Positions 1-8,285 of a stretch of 34,102 nucleotides of DNA are shown in pieces. The translations under genes and the position numbers were made by a program. How positions within the stretch are numbered: position 1 is the stretch's first letter; the number at the start of each line of letters is the position of its first letter. The DNA comes from Chitinophaga pinensis (GTDB taxonomy: Bacteria > Bacteroidota > Bacteroidia > Flavobacteriales > Flavobacteriaceae). The DNA lies in NCBI GenBank assembly GCA_943324545.2, contig CALPMA020000007.1, forward strand, positions 1 to 34,102, in the 5' to 3' direction. Under the pieces are notes generated by a model. The model was given only the letters and a program-made list of their open reading frames with translations. It did no database searches and was not told the DNA's origin.

Positions 1-537
1 AGTGATTTTAAAGTAGAACATTTATTAGAATCAAAAGAGAAATTAGAAGAAATTACCAATACAAAAGTGATTGGATATAGAATGCCAAGAATGCAACCTG
101 TGGATGAAAAAGAAATTTTCAAAGCAGGATACACATATAATTCCTCCATAAATCCAACCTATTTACCAGGTAGATACAATAATTTTTCAAAGCCAAGAAC
201 TTATTTTAAGCAAGATGGTGTTTGGCAAATTCCTGCATCGGTGAGCCCAATAATCCGTTTTCCACTTTTTTGGCTTTCCTTTCACAACCTTCCACTTTGG
301 TTGTATAAAATTATTTGCAACCTTACTTTTTTGAAAGATAAATACTTAAATATCTATTTTCACCCTTGGGAATTTACCGAATTAAAAGATTTTAATAGAT
401 TTGGTTTCCCAGGTTATGTTTCAAAAAATACTGGAATTCAAATGTATAATCGATTGGATAATCTTATCATTTGGATGAAAAAAAAGAATTACAGTTTTCA
501 CAGTACTCGAGATTTAATTGAAAAAATAAAATCCTAA
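1..537 (+). CDS. Polysaccharide deacetylase family protein, C-terminal part (5' truncated by window edge)
   Basis: The reading frame is open from the first base of the window, so the start lies upstream and the N-terminal catalytic half (with the usual metal-binding Asp/His residues) is not visible. What remains has the look of the C-terminal half of NodB-fold deacetylases of the DUF3473 type: a GYRMPRM stretch resembling the GFRAP motif, and a YFHPWE motif near the end that is characteristic of that subgroup. Family members remove N- or O-acetyl groups from extracellular or capsular polysaccharides. It is followed after 5 bases by a GT9 gene and then a GT4 gene, so it probably forms one transcript with them in surface-glycan assembly. 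The first internal ATG is not the true start because homologous sequence precedes it. The family call is confident; the substrate is unknown. Confidence 0.75.
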   Translation, partial: SDFKVEHLLESKEKLEEITNTKVIGYRMPRMQPVDEKEIFKAGYTYNSSINPTYLPGRYNNFSKPRTYFKQDGVWQIPASVSPIIRFPLFWLSFHNLPLWLYKIICNLTFLKDKYLNIYFHPWEFTELKDFNRFGFPGYVSKNTGIQMYNRLDNLIIWMKKKNYSFHSTRDLIEKIKS

Positions 538-542
538 ACAAC

Positions 543-1592
543 ATGAAAATAGCAGTGATTCAGCCAAAAATGATTGGTGACGTATTAATAACTAGTGTAA
601 TTTTTGAAGAATTAAAACAAAAATTTCCTAAGGCTGAACTGCATTTTATTGTGAATAAAAATACTACTCCCGTATTAGAAAACAATCCATTTATTGATAA
701 AACTATCATTTTAGATCCAAATACTGAAAAAGGATTATCCGGTTTTATCAAACAAATGAATCGGATTAGATTTGAAAAATACGACATCATAATTGATTCG
801 TATTCCAAATTAAAAACAGCTCTTCTCTGTAAATTCTCCCAAGCAAATAAGAGGATATCATTTAATAAAAGTTATTCTAAGTTTTTCTATACCGATACAA
901 TTATTAGAACGAAACATTCTATTTCTACTGCTACAAAAGCGGTTGAACATCGTTTGCAATTATTAAAATCATTAGGAATAGATTTTCAAGTTATAAAACC
1001 AAAGTTATATTTAGAAAATTCAGAAATCGAGAATGCAATCAAAATTTTAACTCTGAATAATATTGATTTAAAAAAACCAATAGTAATGATTAGCGCCATT
1101 GGAAGTAGCCAAGCAAAAACATATCCTTTGCATTACATGGCAAAAGTGATTGATGAAATTGCTGAGAATAAATCGGTTCAAATTTTATTTAATTACATTC
1201 CAAATCAAAAAAACACAGCGTTAGAATTGTATAATTTGTGCCAATTGGAAACCCAAGAAAAAATATATTTTGAAATTTACGCTAATTCCCTTCGTGAATT
1301 TATGGCATTAACAAGCCAATGTACGGCATTGATAGGCAATGAAGGTGGAGCAATAAATATGGCTAAGGCATTGAACATTCCTACATTTACAATATTTTCT
1401 CCGTTTATATTAAAAAATGATTGGAATATGTTTGAAAATGAAACGACAAATATTTCGGTTCATATCTCCGATTATTATCCAAATTTATCGCTTAATGAAT
1501 CTAAAAATGACACTGAAATATATAAATTATTGAAACCTGAGTTATTCAATAATTTATTGCGTTTATTTCTTAACAAAAACAATCTAAGATAA
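543..1592 (+). CDS. Glycosyltransferase family 9 (heptosyltransferase-like)
   Basis: A 349-residue protein whose N-terminus (MKIAVIQPKMIGDVLITSV) matches the start of the ADP-heptose:LPS heptosyltransferase family, where a conserved G-D begins the first Rossmann helix. The second Rossmann half contains GNEGGAINMAKAL followed by a Pro and IFSPF around residues 265-288, equivalent to the GT9 donor-binding E-G-G-x-x-x-x-A-x-A signature. The usual His of that motif (E-x-G-x-x-H) is Asn here, so the donor could differ from ADP-heptose. GT9 enzymes add heptose or related sugars to the lipid A-core or other glycans at the inner membrane. Its stop codon directly abuts the ATG of the following GT4 gene, implying translational coupling. 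The family is confident and the sugar specificity is not. Confidence 0.85.
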   Translation: MKIAVIQPKMIGDVLITSVIFEELKQKFPKAELHFIVNKNTTPVLENNPFIDKTIILDPNTEKGLSGFIKQMNRIRFEKYDIIIDSYSKLKTALLCKFSQANKRISFNKSYSKFFYTDTIIRTKHSISTATKAVEHRLQLLKSLGIDFQVIKPKLYLENSEIENAIKILTLNNIDLKKPIVMISAIGSSQAKTYPLHYMAKVIDEIAENKSVQILFNYIPNQKNTALELYNLCQLETQEKIYFEIYANSLREFMALTSQCTALIGNEGGAINMAKALNIPTFTIFSPFILKNDWNMFENETTNISVHISDYYPNLSLNESKNDTEIYKLLKPELFNNLLRLFLNKNNLR

Positions 1593-2711
1593 ATGATACT
1601 AGGTTTTGACGCTAAAAGATTCTTTCATAACAAAACAGGTTTGGGCAATTATAGCCGCGATCTGATTAGAATTTTAGCACAATACTATCCAGAAAATAGT
1701 TATTTGTTATACAATCCAAAGCCCAAAAAAATTGACCGAATACCAATTGACGGAAAAATTATCATTGAGCATTTGCCTCAAACAAAAAAAGATAGAAAGT
1801 TATCTTCACTTTGGAGACTGTTTTCGGTTTGTTCACAAATAAAAAAAGATAAAGTTGAAATCTACCATGGCTTATCAGGAGAAATACCAATTGGCTTAAA
1901 TAATTCAGGGATAAAAACAGTGGTTACAATTCACGATTTAATATTTATGAGATACCCTAATTTGTATTCTTATTTTGATCGTAAGATCCATTATTACAAA
2001 TTTAAATATGCTGCAAATAAAGCCGATTTAGTAATTGCTATAAGTGAACAAACAAAAATGGATATTGTCACTTATTTAAAAATTAATCCTGACAAAATAA
2101 AAATCATATATCAAGGTTGTGCTCCTGTTTTCAAAGAAGGAATTCCATCAGAATTTATTGAACTTACTAGAAAAAAATACCAATTACCAACCCATTTTAT
2201 CTTGAATGTTGGTACCATTGAAAAGAGAAAAAATGTACTTTCAGCAATTAAAGCCATAAAAGAAATTGACACCCAATTAGTTATAATTGGTAAAAAAACG
2301 GCTTATTTCACTGAAATCAACACTTATATTTTGGAAAATAATCTTCAAAATAAAGTGATTTTCCTTGAAAATGTAGAATTGAAAGAATTAGCATCAATTT
2401 ACAGAATGGCAACTGTATTTATTTATCCATCCGTTTTTGAAGGATTCGGAATTCCAATTATTGAAGCATTGTATTCAAAAACCCCTGTAATAACCTCAAA
2501 AGGAGGTTGTTTTTCAGAAGCTGGAGGAGAAAATTCAATTTATATTGATGCCCAGAGTACGGAAGAAATTAAAGTTGAATTAGAAAAATTATTAGCCAAT
2601 CCAGAAAAAAGAGAGGTTATGAAACAAAAAGGCTTTGAATTTGTCCAAAAATTCAATGATGATCTTATTGCAAAAAATTGGATTGAAACCTACCGAGGAG
2701 TAATAGGATAA
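1593..2711 (+). CDS. Glycosyltransferase family 4 (group 1)
   Basis: A 372-residue GT-B fold glycosyltransferase. The N-terminal acceptor domain has the Gly-rich FHNKTGLGNYSRDL stretch (about residues 11-24) and the VTIHDLIF motif at 111-118 found in mannosyl- and rhamnosyl-transferases of this family. The C-terminal donor domain has NVGTIEKRKN (215-224), which supplies basic residues to the nucleotide diphosphate, and the EX7E retaining-GT motif at E283 and E291 (EGFGIPIIE). It would be cytosolic and membrane-associated. It starts immediately after the GT9 stop and is the last gene of this plus-strand run; no convincing terminator follows before the next promoter-like motif. The donor sugar cannot be read from the sequence. 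Confidence 0.9.
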   Translation: MILGFDAKRFFHNKTGLGNYSRDLIRILAQYYPENSYLLYNPKPKKIDRIPIDGKIIIEHLPQTKKDRKLSSLWRLFSVCSQIKKDKVEIYHGLSGEIPIGLNNSGIKTVVTIHDLIFMRYPNLYSYFDRKIHYYKFKYAANKADLVIAISEQTKMDIVTYLKINPDKIKIIYQGCAPVFKEGIPSEFIELTRKKYQLPTHFILNVGTIEKRKNVLSAIKAIKEIDTQLVIIGKKTAYFTEINTYILENNLQNKVIFLENVELKELASIYRMATVFIYPSVFEGFGIPIIEALYSKTPVITSKGGCFSEAGGENSIYIDAQSTEEIKVELEKLLANPEKREVMKQKGFEFVQKFNDDLIAKNWIETYRGVIG

Positions 2712-2769
2712 TCTTAAACTTTTTAAAAAAACAATTGATAAAAATTAAAATTTCCACAAAAAACGTAAT

Positions 2770-2777
2770 TATATTTG
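2770..2777 (+). promoter_or_regulatory. Candidate Bacteroidetes -7 promoter element (TATATTTG)
   Basis: TATATTTG fits the Bacteroidetes -7 consensus TAnnTTTG and lies 51 bases before the ATG of the exported protein gene at 2829. No good -33 TTTG box is visible at the expected spacing, so this is only a moderate call. It agrees with that gene being transcribed separately from the glycosyltransferases before it. Confidence 0.4.
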
Positions 2778-2828
2778 TACCTGAATACTGAAATAGTATA
2801 CCATCAAATTTCATAAAAAATAATTTCA

Positions 2829-3665
2829 ATGTATAAATTAGTTTTAATTATTAGCCTTTTTTATTTTTCATTTAGTTTCTCGCAAGATATTAAACCAACT
2901 TCAGCAAAATATACAGCTCATAACAAGGGGAAAATGTATTTTTATTGGGGTGGAAATCGCGGTAGTTATACCAATTCAGATATTCGTTTTAAGGGTGCTA
3001 ATTACGATTTTACGATTTATGATGTTGAAGCAGTAGACCGACCAAAAGGGTGGCACATTGACTATATTAATCCGGGGAAAATGACTATTCCTCAAACCAA
3101 TTTTAGAGTAGGATATTTCATTAATGACCATTATAATATATCTATTGGTGTAGATCACATGAAATACGTAATGGTTCAAAATCAATCCGTTAGAATTTCT
3201 GGAACTTATCCAAATTCATATAATTCATCCGTAATTAATAATGGATTTGTTGATTTATCCGATGAAAGTTTCTTGACTTTCGAACACACTGATGGTTTGA
3301 ATTATGTTAATTCAGAATTCTCTAGAGTAGATGATATTTCTAAATTATTTAAAATAAATGATACCGATAAAATCCAAGTTAGTTTAACAGAAGGAGCTGG
3401 CGCTGGTATTTTATATCCAAAAACAAATGTGATGTTAATGGGGCAAGAAAGACATGATAATTTTAATGTAGCAGGATATGGAGTTTCTGCCAAAGCGGGA
3501 ATAAATATCACTTTCTTTAAACACTATTTTATTCAGGGGGAATTAAAAGGAGGTTACATCAATATGTCAAACATCAAAACTACCTTTAATAATTCAGATA
3601 GTGCATCACAACATTTTATGTTTTTTGAACGTGTAATTGCATTTGGGGGAATATTCCAATTATAA
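2829..3665 (+). CDS. Exported protein of unknown function, probably outer-membrane beta-rich
   Basis: I do not recognise a named family. The 278-residue protein begins with a Lys followed by a long hydrophobic stretch ending in FSFSQ, a typical Bacteroidetes signal peptide with Gln after the cleavage site. The mature part is rich in alternating aromatic and polar strands (for example MYFYWGGNRGSYTN and NFRVGYFINDHYNISIGVDH) and ends ERVIAFGGIFQL, with a C-terminal aromatic-hydrophobic strand as in outer-membrane barrels. The repeated strand-and-turn pattern suggests a small beta-barrel. It stands alone between two glycan operons, has its own possible promoter, and its stop lies 2 bases from the convergent stop of the downstream minus-strand gene. 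A function in the envelope is inferred only from the signal peptide and context. Confidence 0.75.
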   Translation: MYKLVLIISLFYFSFSFSQDIKPTSAKYTAHNKGKMYFYWGGNRGSYTNSDIRFKGANYDFTIYDVEAVDRPKGWHIDYINPGKMTIPQTNFRVGYFINDHYNISIGVDHMKYVMVQNQSVRISGTYPNSYNSSVINNGFVDLSDESFLTFEHTDGLNYVNSEFSRVDDISKLFKINDTDKIQVSLTEGAGAGILYPKTNVMLMGQERHDNFNVAGYGVSAKAGINITFFKHYFIQGELKGGYINMSNIKTTFNNSDSASQHFMFFERVIAFGGIFQL

Positions 3666-3667
3666 AA

Positions 3668-4480
3668 CTAAACTTTATCAATCCCGTTTTCTGTTTTAAT
3701 AATAGTATACTTTTTATTGAAAGAACGAATGTCATTGTTTTTTTTCCAAATTTCAGGTGACGAATACCCTCTACTATGATCTAAATGCACACATATCGCA
3801 CTGTATCGAATTTGCTTCGAAAGCATTCCATTATTGAACATTCTTTCCCCCATTTCCCGATCTTCGCCACCATATTGCATGTCGTTATTGAATCCATTAA
3901 CTGCTAAAATATCAGATTTCCAACAGGAAGAATTGTGCCCATTCCATGATCTTTTTGTTGGAGTAATCCAATTCATAAATTGAGACACTAAGTTATTATT
4001 AGTCAATTTGACACTTTTAAAATTCAATTTATATCCATTGTTTTTTAACCAAAATAGTCTAAAACAGTTTGCATTAATAATGTCATTATCTGAGATTAAT
4101 TTGGAAATTGAAAGTGGTAGTTTAAAATAACCACCAGATAAAAAGTAGCCAATTTCTCTATGTTTTATATGCATTTGAACAAAATCTTTTCTAGGAATAC
4201 AATCTCCATCAGTAAAAATTAAATAGTCAGAATTAGACTTTAAAATTGCTTTATTTAGGATTTTTGTCTTTTGGAAACCATGATCTTCATGCCAAACATG
4301 TATAACAGGATTTTTAAATTTAGCTGAAAATTTAGAAATTAAATTTTTAGTTTCTGAAGTTGATCCATCATCAGCAATAACAATTTCAAAATCGCACTCT
4401 GTTTGGACACTGTATCCAATAAGCACCTTTTGCAACCATTCAACTGAATTATATGTTGTGATAATTACTGAAACTTTCAT
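3668..4480 (-). CDS. Glycosyltransferase family 2 with galactosyltransferase-type C-terminus
   Basis: A 270-residue GT-A fold enzyme. The N-terminal MKVSVIITTYN strand-and-loop binds the nucleotide; D37-D38 (ADDGS) and the metal-binding DGD at residues 91-93 (TDGDC) are in the usual GT2 positions. From about residue 200 the motif YGGEDREMGERM resembles the W-G-G/E-D-x-E segment of the beta-1,4-galactosyltransferase C-terminal domain (Glyco_transf_7C), where the acidic residue acts as catalytic base. It would transfer a hexose to a membrane-bound glycan intermediate in the cytosol. It is the last gene of the minus-strand polysaccharide operon, 38 bases after the WaaP-like kinase gene, and ends 2 bases from the convergent gene at 2829-3665. 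Confidence 0.85.
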   Translation of the reverse strand: MKVSVIITTYNSVEWLQKVLIGYSVQTECDFEIVIADDGSTSETKNLISKFSAKFKNPVIHVWHEDHGFQKTKILNKAILKSNSDYLIFTDGDCIPRKDFVQMHIKHREIGYFLSGGYFKLPLSISKLISDNDIINANCFRLFWLKNNGYKLNFKSVKLTNNNLVSQFMNWITPTKRSWNGHNSSCWKSDILAVNGFNNDMQYGGEDREMGERMFNNGMLSKQIRYSAICVHLDHSRGYSSPEIWKKNNDIRSFNKKYTIIKTENGIDKV

Positions 4481-4518
4481 TTTTTCATTTGAAAAGTGAA
4501 AATACTATTTTTTCATAA

Positions 4519-5283
4519 CTATTTCTTCCAAAATTTTAATTTCTTTTTTAATCTTTTCTTTCTAAAGAACTTATTTTGAAATTCGGTTGTCATTTTCCAA
4601 AGTGTTTGAAATATTTTATCTTCTGATTCGCCAGAAAGTATAGCATATTCATTACTCATTATTTTAACCATATCTTCTTTGTTAGTCAATCGACATAAAT
4701 TTTTAATTCTAACATCAAAAGGCATATTTTTGTGAAATTTCATTCTATTCAAATCAACTAAGAAGAAATCATAACCTCCCTGTTGCTTTTTTTTAATCAA
4801 CGTATTACCAGGAGAATGATCTAAAAATTCTATTCCTTTTTGGTGTAACGTATAGGTAAAATAAATAAATTGTCTTAAAATTATCTCATTTTCTGGAAAT
4901 TCTGGTAACTGAACTAGTTCTTTAAAAGTTAAATCACATTCTAAGTGTTCACTTACATAAAAGCTGTTTTTTAATCCAAAAATAGATGTGCTTTCAAAAT
5001 AAGCTATGGGTTGTGGGGTACCTATTTGATATTCTAATAGCTTATTGGCGTATTCAAATGATCTCCTTGCTTTTGATTTTCTAAAATACCTATAAATTAT
5101 TGAATTAAGAAGGTGTGGTTTTTTAAAAGATTTAATATTTATTTTCCTAGATTCAAGATCAAATAATTTTATTACATTTCTATTTCCATCTCCAAAAATT
5201 AATCCAGAAGAATTAAATTTTTTAATAAATTCAAAAATTTCATTTTTTTTAGATTGGTATAATAAGTGGAAATTTGACTTCAT
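4519..5283 (-). CDS. Lipopolysaccharide kinase, WaaP/InaA family
   Basis: A 254-residue protein-kinase-like fold. Visible landmarks are a probable ATP-binding Lys at about residue 51 (NIKSF), a helix-C Glu at 77 (RRSFEYANKL), the catalytic loop FLDHSPGNTLI with D155 and N160, and the metal-binding D177 in LVDLNRM. These match the Kdo/heptose kinase pattern (D-x-x-x-x-N, then D-L-x-R) rather than a Ser/Thr kinase. Family members phosphorylate Kdo or heptose in LPS inner core at the inner membrane and thereby stabilise the outer membrane. The C-terminus is very Lys/Arg-rich, fitting membrane association. It sits between GT2 genes in one operon. The family is confident; the exact sugar is not known. 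Confidence 0.85.
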   Translation of the reverse strand: MKSNFHLLYQSKKNEIFEFIKKFNSSGLIFGDGNRNVIKLFDLESRKINIKSFKKPHLLNSIIYRYFRKSKARRSFEYANKLLEYQIGTPQPIAYFESTSIFGLKNSFYVSEHLECDLTFKELVQLPEFPENEIILRQFIYFTYTLHQKGIEFLDHSPGNTLIKKKQQGGYDFFLVDLNRMKFHKNMPFDVRIKNLCRLTNKEDMVKIMSNEYAILSGESEDKIFQTLWKMTTEFQNKFFRKKRLKKKLKFWKK

Positions 5284-5302
5284 TTATGAATTATTTGTTA
5301 TA

Positions 5303-6166
5303 TTATTTGAATAAAAATTTAAACCATTGTCCAAAATTTTTAAAAAACAAAAAGGTTTTTGAAATATTAAAATTTTTATCATTTTCTGCAATATACATGA
5401 TTTTGTTAAAATCTTTTGAGTTTAAATATCCTAATTTTTTCCATCGGTCTGGTTCAATATAATAAAAATTCTCAAACTCTTGATAATTGGTTTCGTTTAC
5501 AGCTAACCATTTTTCTAAAAAAGTATCATTTACATCAACATTATGCCCCCAATTATCAATTTTAAAACGCAATTCTTCCTCCGTCCTACATAAAGTTTCG
5601 TGAAGTAAAATAGTGTTGGTATAAATAATTCTCTCTTTGGTTTGTCGGGCACATTTATAATTTGGAAAATTTGTTGCTAGCATAAATTTGTGCGGGGCAT
5701 TCACATACAAAATTCCATTTTCAGTAAATTTATACATATGAACTAAAAAAGCAGCAATCTGTATTGGTGTTTTCTCTGGGTTATCAAGATACTTGTCACG
5801 TTTTCTTAATTCTCCAACAAATTTTTCAAAATTTATAAAAATTTCATCTGCATCAACTTGAACTAACCAATTTCCAATTCCCATTTTTAATGAAAGAAGG
5901 TGTCTTTCTCTATTATCATTTTCAATTGCAGACAAATCGGCAACATAAAAATCATCTCTATATAATGTTATTTTATTTTCAATATCAAAGTTCTTGAGCC
6001 ACTCAAAAAAAGAATCATCAACTTTAAATTTTTGACCAGACCAAGTTCGATAATCTTTATCGATAGCTATAAAAATAGAATCTGCAGAGTTATATACCGG
6101 TGGAATAGAATTTTTTAATTTTTCATAATCGTAAGATAATAAAAAACCGACGTGAATTTTTTTCAT
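5303..6166 (-). CDS. Glycosyltransferase family 2-like protein
   Basis: A 287-residue protein with a weak GT-A signature. It lacks the standard TYN motif at the N-terminus (it reads HVGFLLSYDYEKL) but has a clear metal-binding VDADE at residues 104-108 preceded by GIGNWLVQ, as in GT2 enzymes that act on surface glycans. The pattern of a short N-terminal part, a DxD site near residue 105 and a long C-terminal helical part fits small bacterial glycosyltransferases of the so-called GT2-like group. It lies 19 bases upstream of the kinase gene in the same operon. Its donor and acceptor cannot be predicted, and it could also be classified as an uncharacterised GT-A family member. Confidence 0.7.
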   Translation of the reverse strand: MKKIHVGFLLSYDYEKLKNSIPPVYNSADSIFIAIDKDYRTWSGQKFKVDDSFFEWLKNFDIENKITLYRDDFYVADLSAIENDNRERHLLSLKMGIGNWLVQVDADEIFINFEKFVGELRKRDKYLDNPEKTPIQIAAFLVHMYKFTENGILYVNAPHKFMLATNFPNYKCARQTKERIIYTNTILLHETLCRTEEELRFKIDNWGHNVDVNDTFLEKWLAVNETNYQEFENFYYIEPDRWKKLGYLNSKDFNKIMYIAENDKNFNISKTFLFFKNFGQWFKFLFK

Positions 6167-6202
6167 AATTAAACTGTAATAAATAACTTAAAAATCTAAA
6201 TT

Positions 6203-7027
6203 TTATTTTTGAATATTACGCTTTGGTAAAAAAATTAAAATAAAATTTATTGTTAATTTCAAAAATTTCCAAGCCAACTTGTACTTTTTAATATGTTGAT
6301 ATTGCAAAAAACGTTTAGAATTTAACTCGTTTACCTGCTTATAATCATCTACAAATGTTGGAAAATACTTGTGTAATGATTCTAATTTCTCTTTTATAAA
6401 TAGATCAGCAAATTTTGGATTTGACGAAATTCCAGTAAAATCATAGTCGGCAATAGTCTTTTTTAAATACTTTGTAGGCACATTGGCATAACAAATAGTA
6501 TATGCAAAAAACTCCCAATCCGAAGCAATTTTATAGTTTTCGTTATAATAAAAATAAGTATCAAAAAGTGATCTACGGATAAATGATGACTGATGATTGA
6601 TAGAATTGGAATAGAAAAATGAAAAGGTAAGTTTTTCAGGATATGTTTTCAATCTCTTAGAATGGGGACTAACTTTATTGGTGTTACCATAATAAATATC
6701 AAAATCTAAAGTTAAATCTGGCGAAACTTCTTTTAAAATGGTATTAGAAGTAAAACAATCTCCGCTATTCATAAAAATTAAAAACTCACCTTTAGCTACT
6801 TTAATTCCTTTATTCATAGCATTATAAACACCCTTATCTGGTTCACTTACCCAATAATCTATTTTGTCTTTATACTGCTTAATAACATCAATACCGCCAT
6901 CATTGCTTCCCCCATCGATAACTATAAACTCAAAATCATCAAAAGTTTGGTTTAGAACACTATTAATTGTTTTTGACAATCCTATTTTGTCATTATAATT
7001 AATAGTAATAATTGATATTTTAGTCAT
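6203..7027 (-). CDS. Glycosyltransferase family 2 (WcaA-like)
   Basis: A 274-residue GT2 enzyme with textbook motifs: MTKISIITINYN at the N-terminus, IDGGSNDG near residue 37, the SEPDKGVYNAMNKGI stretch at 61-75, and NSGD at 87-90 in the place of the DxD metal site. The EPDxGxYxAMNKG pattern is typical of the colanic acid WcaA/WcaE and capsule glycosyltransferases. The C-terminus ends in a hydrophobic, basic segment (FILIFLPKRN) that may sit on the membrane. It lies 36 bases before the next operon gene and 90 bases after the aminotransferase-fold gene; that 90-base gap shows no promoter motif, so cotranscription is likely. Confidence 0.9.
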   Translation of the reverse strand: MTKISIITINYNDKIGLSKTINSVLNQTFDDFEFIVIDGGSNDGGIDVIKQYKDKIDYWVSEPDKGVYNAMNKGIKVAKGEFLIFMNSGDCFTSNTILKEVSPDLTLDFDIYYGNTNKVSPHSKRLKTYPEKLTFSFFYSNSINHQSSFIRRSLFDTYFYYNENYKIASDWEFFAYTICYANVPTKYLKKTIADYDFTGISSNPKFADLFIKEKLESLHKYFPTFVDDYKQVNELNSKRFLQYQHIKKYKLAWKFLKLTINFILIFLPKRNIQK

Positions 7028-7117
7028 AGATTATCTTTTTAATATAGTAAATGGCATCATTTAACAAGTATTTCCTATTTATACATCCCTTAAATTAATC
7101 TTATTTGCTGAAAATAA

Positions 7118-8281
7118 TTAAAAGGATTTTGGAACTGCTACTTCTTTAAATTTATCACAAACAAATTTTATTTTTTCTTCATCTAAATATAAATGATTTG
7201 GTAAATAAAGACCATAATCATGAATAACATCGGCAACTTCTAATGGAGTATGCCCATACTTTTTAATCCAAAATGGTTGTTTACCCATACTACCGCAAAT
7301 TAATGGCCTTACTTCGATATTATTTTTCTTTAAATGATTGAAAACTTCAATTCTATTTTCAACTATTGTGCCATAGGCAAACGATGATAATTGAGAAAAT
7401 TTACTTTCTTGTTTCCAATATTTACCTTCTAAATACTTATTGTAAAAATTATAATTATTTTCTCTTACCTTAATAATTTCCTCCATTTTATCCAACTGAC
7501 TAATGCCAATAAAAGCATTTAAATCAGTAGATCTTAGATTGAATCCTGGGTAATAAAAGGTATAAAATTCCCTAACATCGTCAATATTATATTCTTTTTT
7601 CCAGTCTTCTTTGAAATTAGAATCGACATCTCTTGACCAACCATGAGAGCGAATTGAGAGCATTAAATTGTATAATTTAGTATCGTTTGTAGTAACAGCT
7701 CCGCCTTCAATTGTTGAAATATGATGCCCATAATAAAATGAAAAAGAACCAGCAAGTGACAAATTTCCAGCTTTTTTTCCATTGACATCAGAAGTTCCAA
7801 GCGCTTCACAAGCATCTTCTATTAATAAAACATCGTACTTTTCACATAGTCTATTAATTTCTTCCATATCGTTCAAATGTGCCAAAACATGAACCAAAAT
7901 TAATAAAGCTGGTTTTTCTTTAATGAAAATTTCTTCCAGTTTAACTGTATCAAGGCCTAAATTTACATTATTACTATCGCATAATAATACATCAAATCCG
8001 AACTGTAAAAATGGTGAAAGTGTTGTAATCCAACTTATTGCAGGAACAACAACTTTTTTATTTCTTAAATAATTTCCTTCCAAAAGTGAATAAGCCATCA
8101 ATAAATTTGCAGAAGAACCACTGTTAACCATCACACAATGTTTTGTGCCAGTGAAATTTGCGAATTTTTTTTCAAATTCAACAACTAAAGGCCCTTTAGT
8201 TAATTGAGGGGAATTAGGAATCCAATCGCTTAATGCTAAAAGCTCTTCCTGAGTTATTGTATTTTCTGCTAATCTAATCAT
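7118..8281 (-). CDS. DegT/DnrJ/EryC1/StrS-fold enzyme with His at the PLP-Lys position; likely nucleotide-sugar 3-dehydratase (ColD/RfbH type)
   Basis: A 387-residue fold-type I PLP protein. It has MVNSGSSANLL (51-61) for cofactor phosphate binding and IEDACEALG (154-162) with the Asp that pairs with the pyridine nitrogen. At the site of the Schiff-base lysine it reads SFYYGHHISTIEGGA, so H186 replaces Lys, as His does in ColD (GDP-4-keto-6-deoxymannose 3-dehydratase) and RfbH/AscC. The later RPLICGSMGKQPFW segment also resembles the RLLxxGNxxxQPxx segment of those dehydratases. Ordinary sugar aminotransferases carry Lys there. The likely role is removal of the 3-hydroxyl from a 4-keto-6-deoxy nucleotide sugar using PMP, giving a 3,6-dideoxyhexose precursor. 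The SDR gene two genes upstream could be the 4-keto reductase. The fold is certain, the dehydratase role a strong inference. Confidence 0.85.
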   Translation of the reverse strand: MIRLAENTITQEELLALSDWIPNSPQLTKGPLVVEFEKKFANFTGTKHCVMVNSGSSANLLMAYSLLEGNYLRNKKVVVPAISWITTLSPFLQFGFDVLLCDSNNVNLGLDTVKLEEIFIKEKPALLILVHVLAHLNDMEEINRLCEKYDVLLIEDACEALGTSDVNGKKAGNLSLAGSFSFYYGHHISTIEGGAVTTNDTKLYNLMLSIRSHGWSRDVDSNFKEDWKKEYNIDDVREFYTFYYPGFNLRSTDLNAFIGISQLDKMEEIIKVRENNYNFYNKYLEGKYWKQESKFSQLSSFAYGTIVENRIEVFNHLKKNNIEVRPLICGSMGKQPFWIKKYGHTPLEVADVIHDYGLYLPNHLYLDEEKIKFVCDKFKEVAVPKSF

Positions 8282-8285
8282 TATT

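Noticed and set aside
3665..3670. Convergent stops 2 bases apart as a sign of an overlapping regulatory region
   Set aside because: No hairpin or shared terminator is visible there; tight convergent ends are ordinary in compact genomes.
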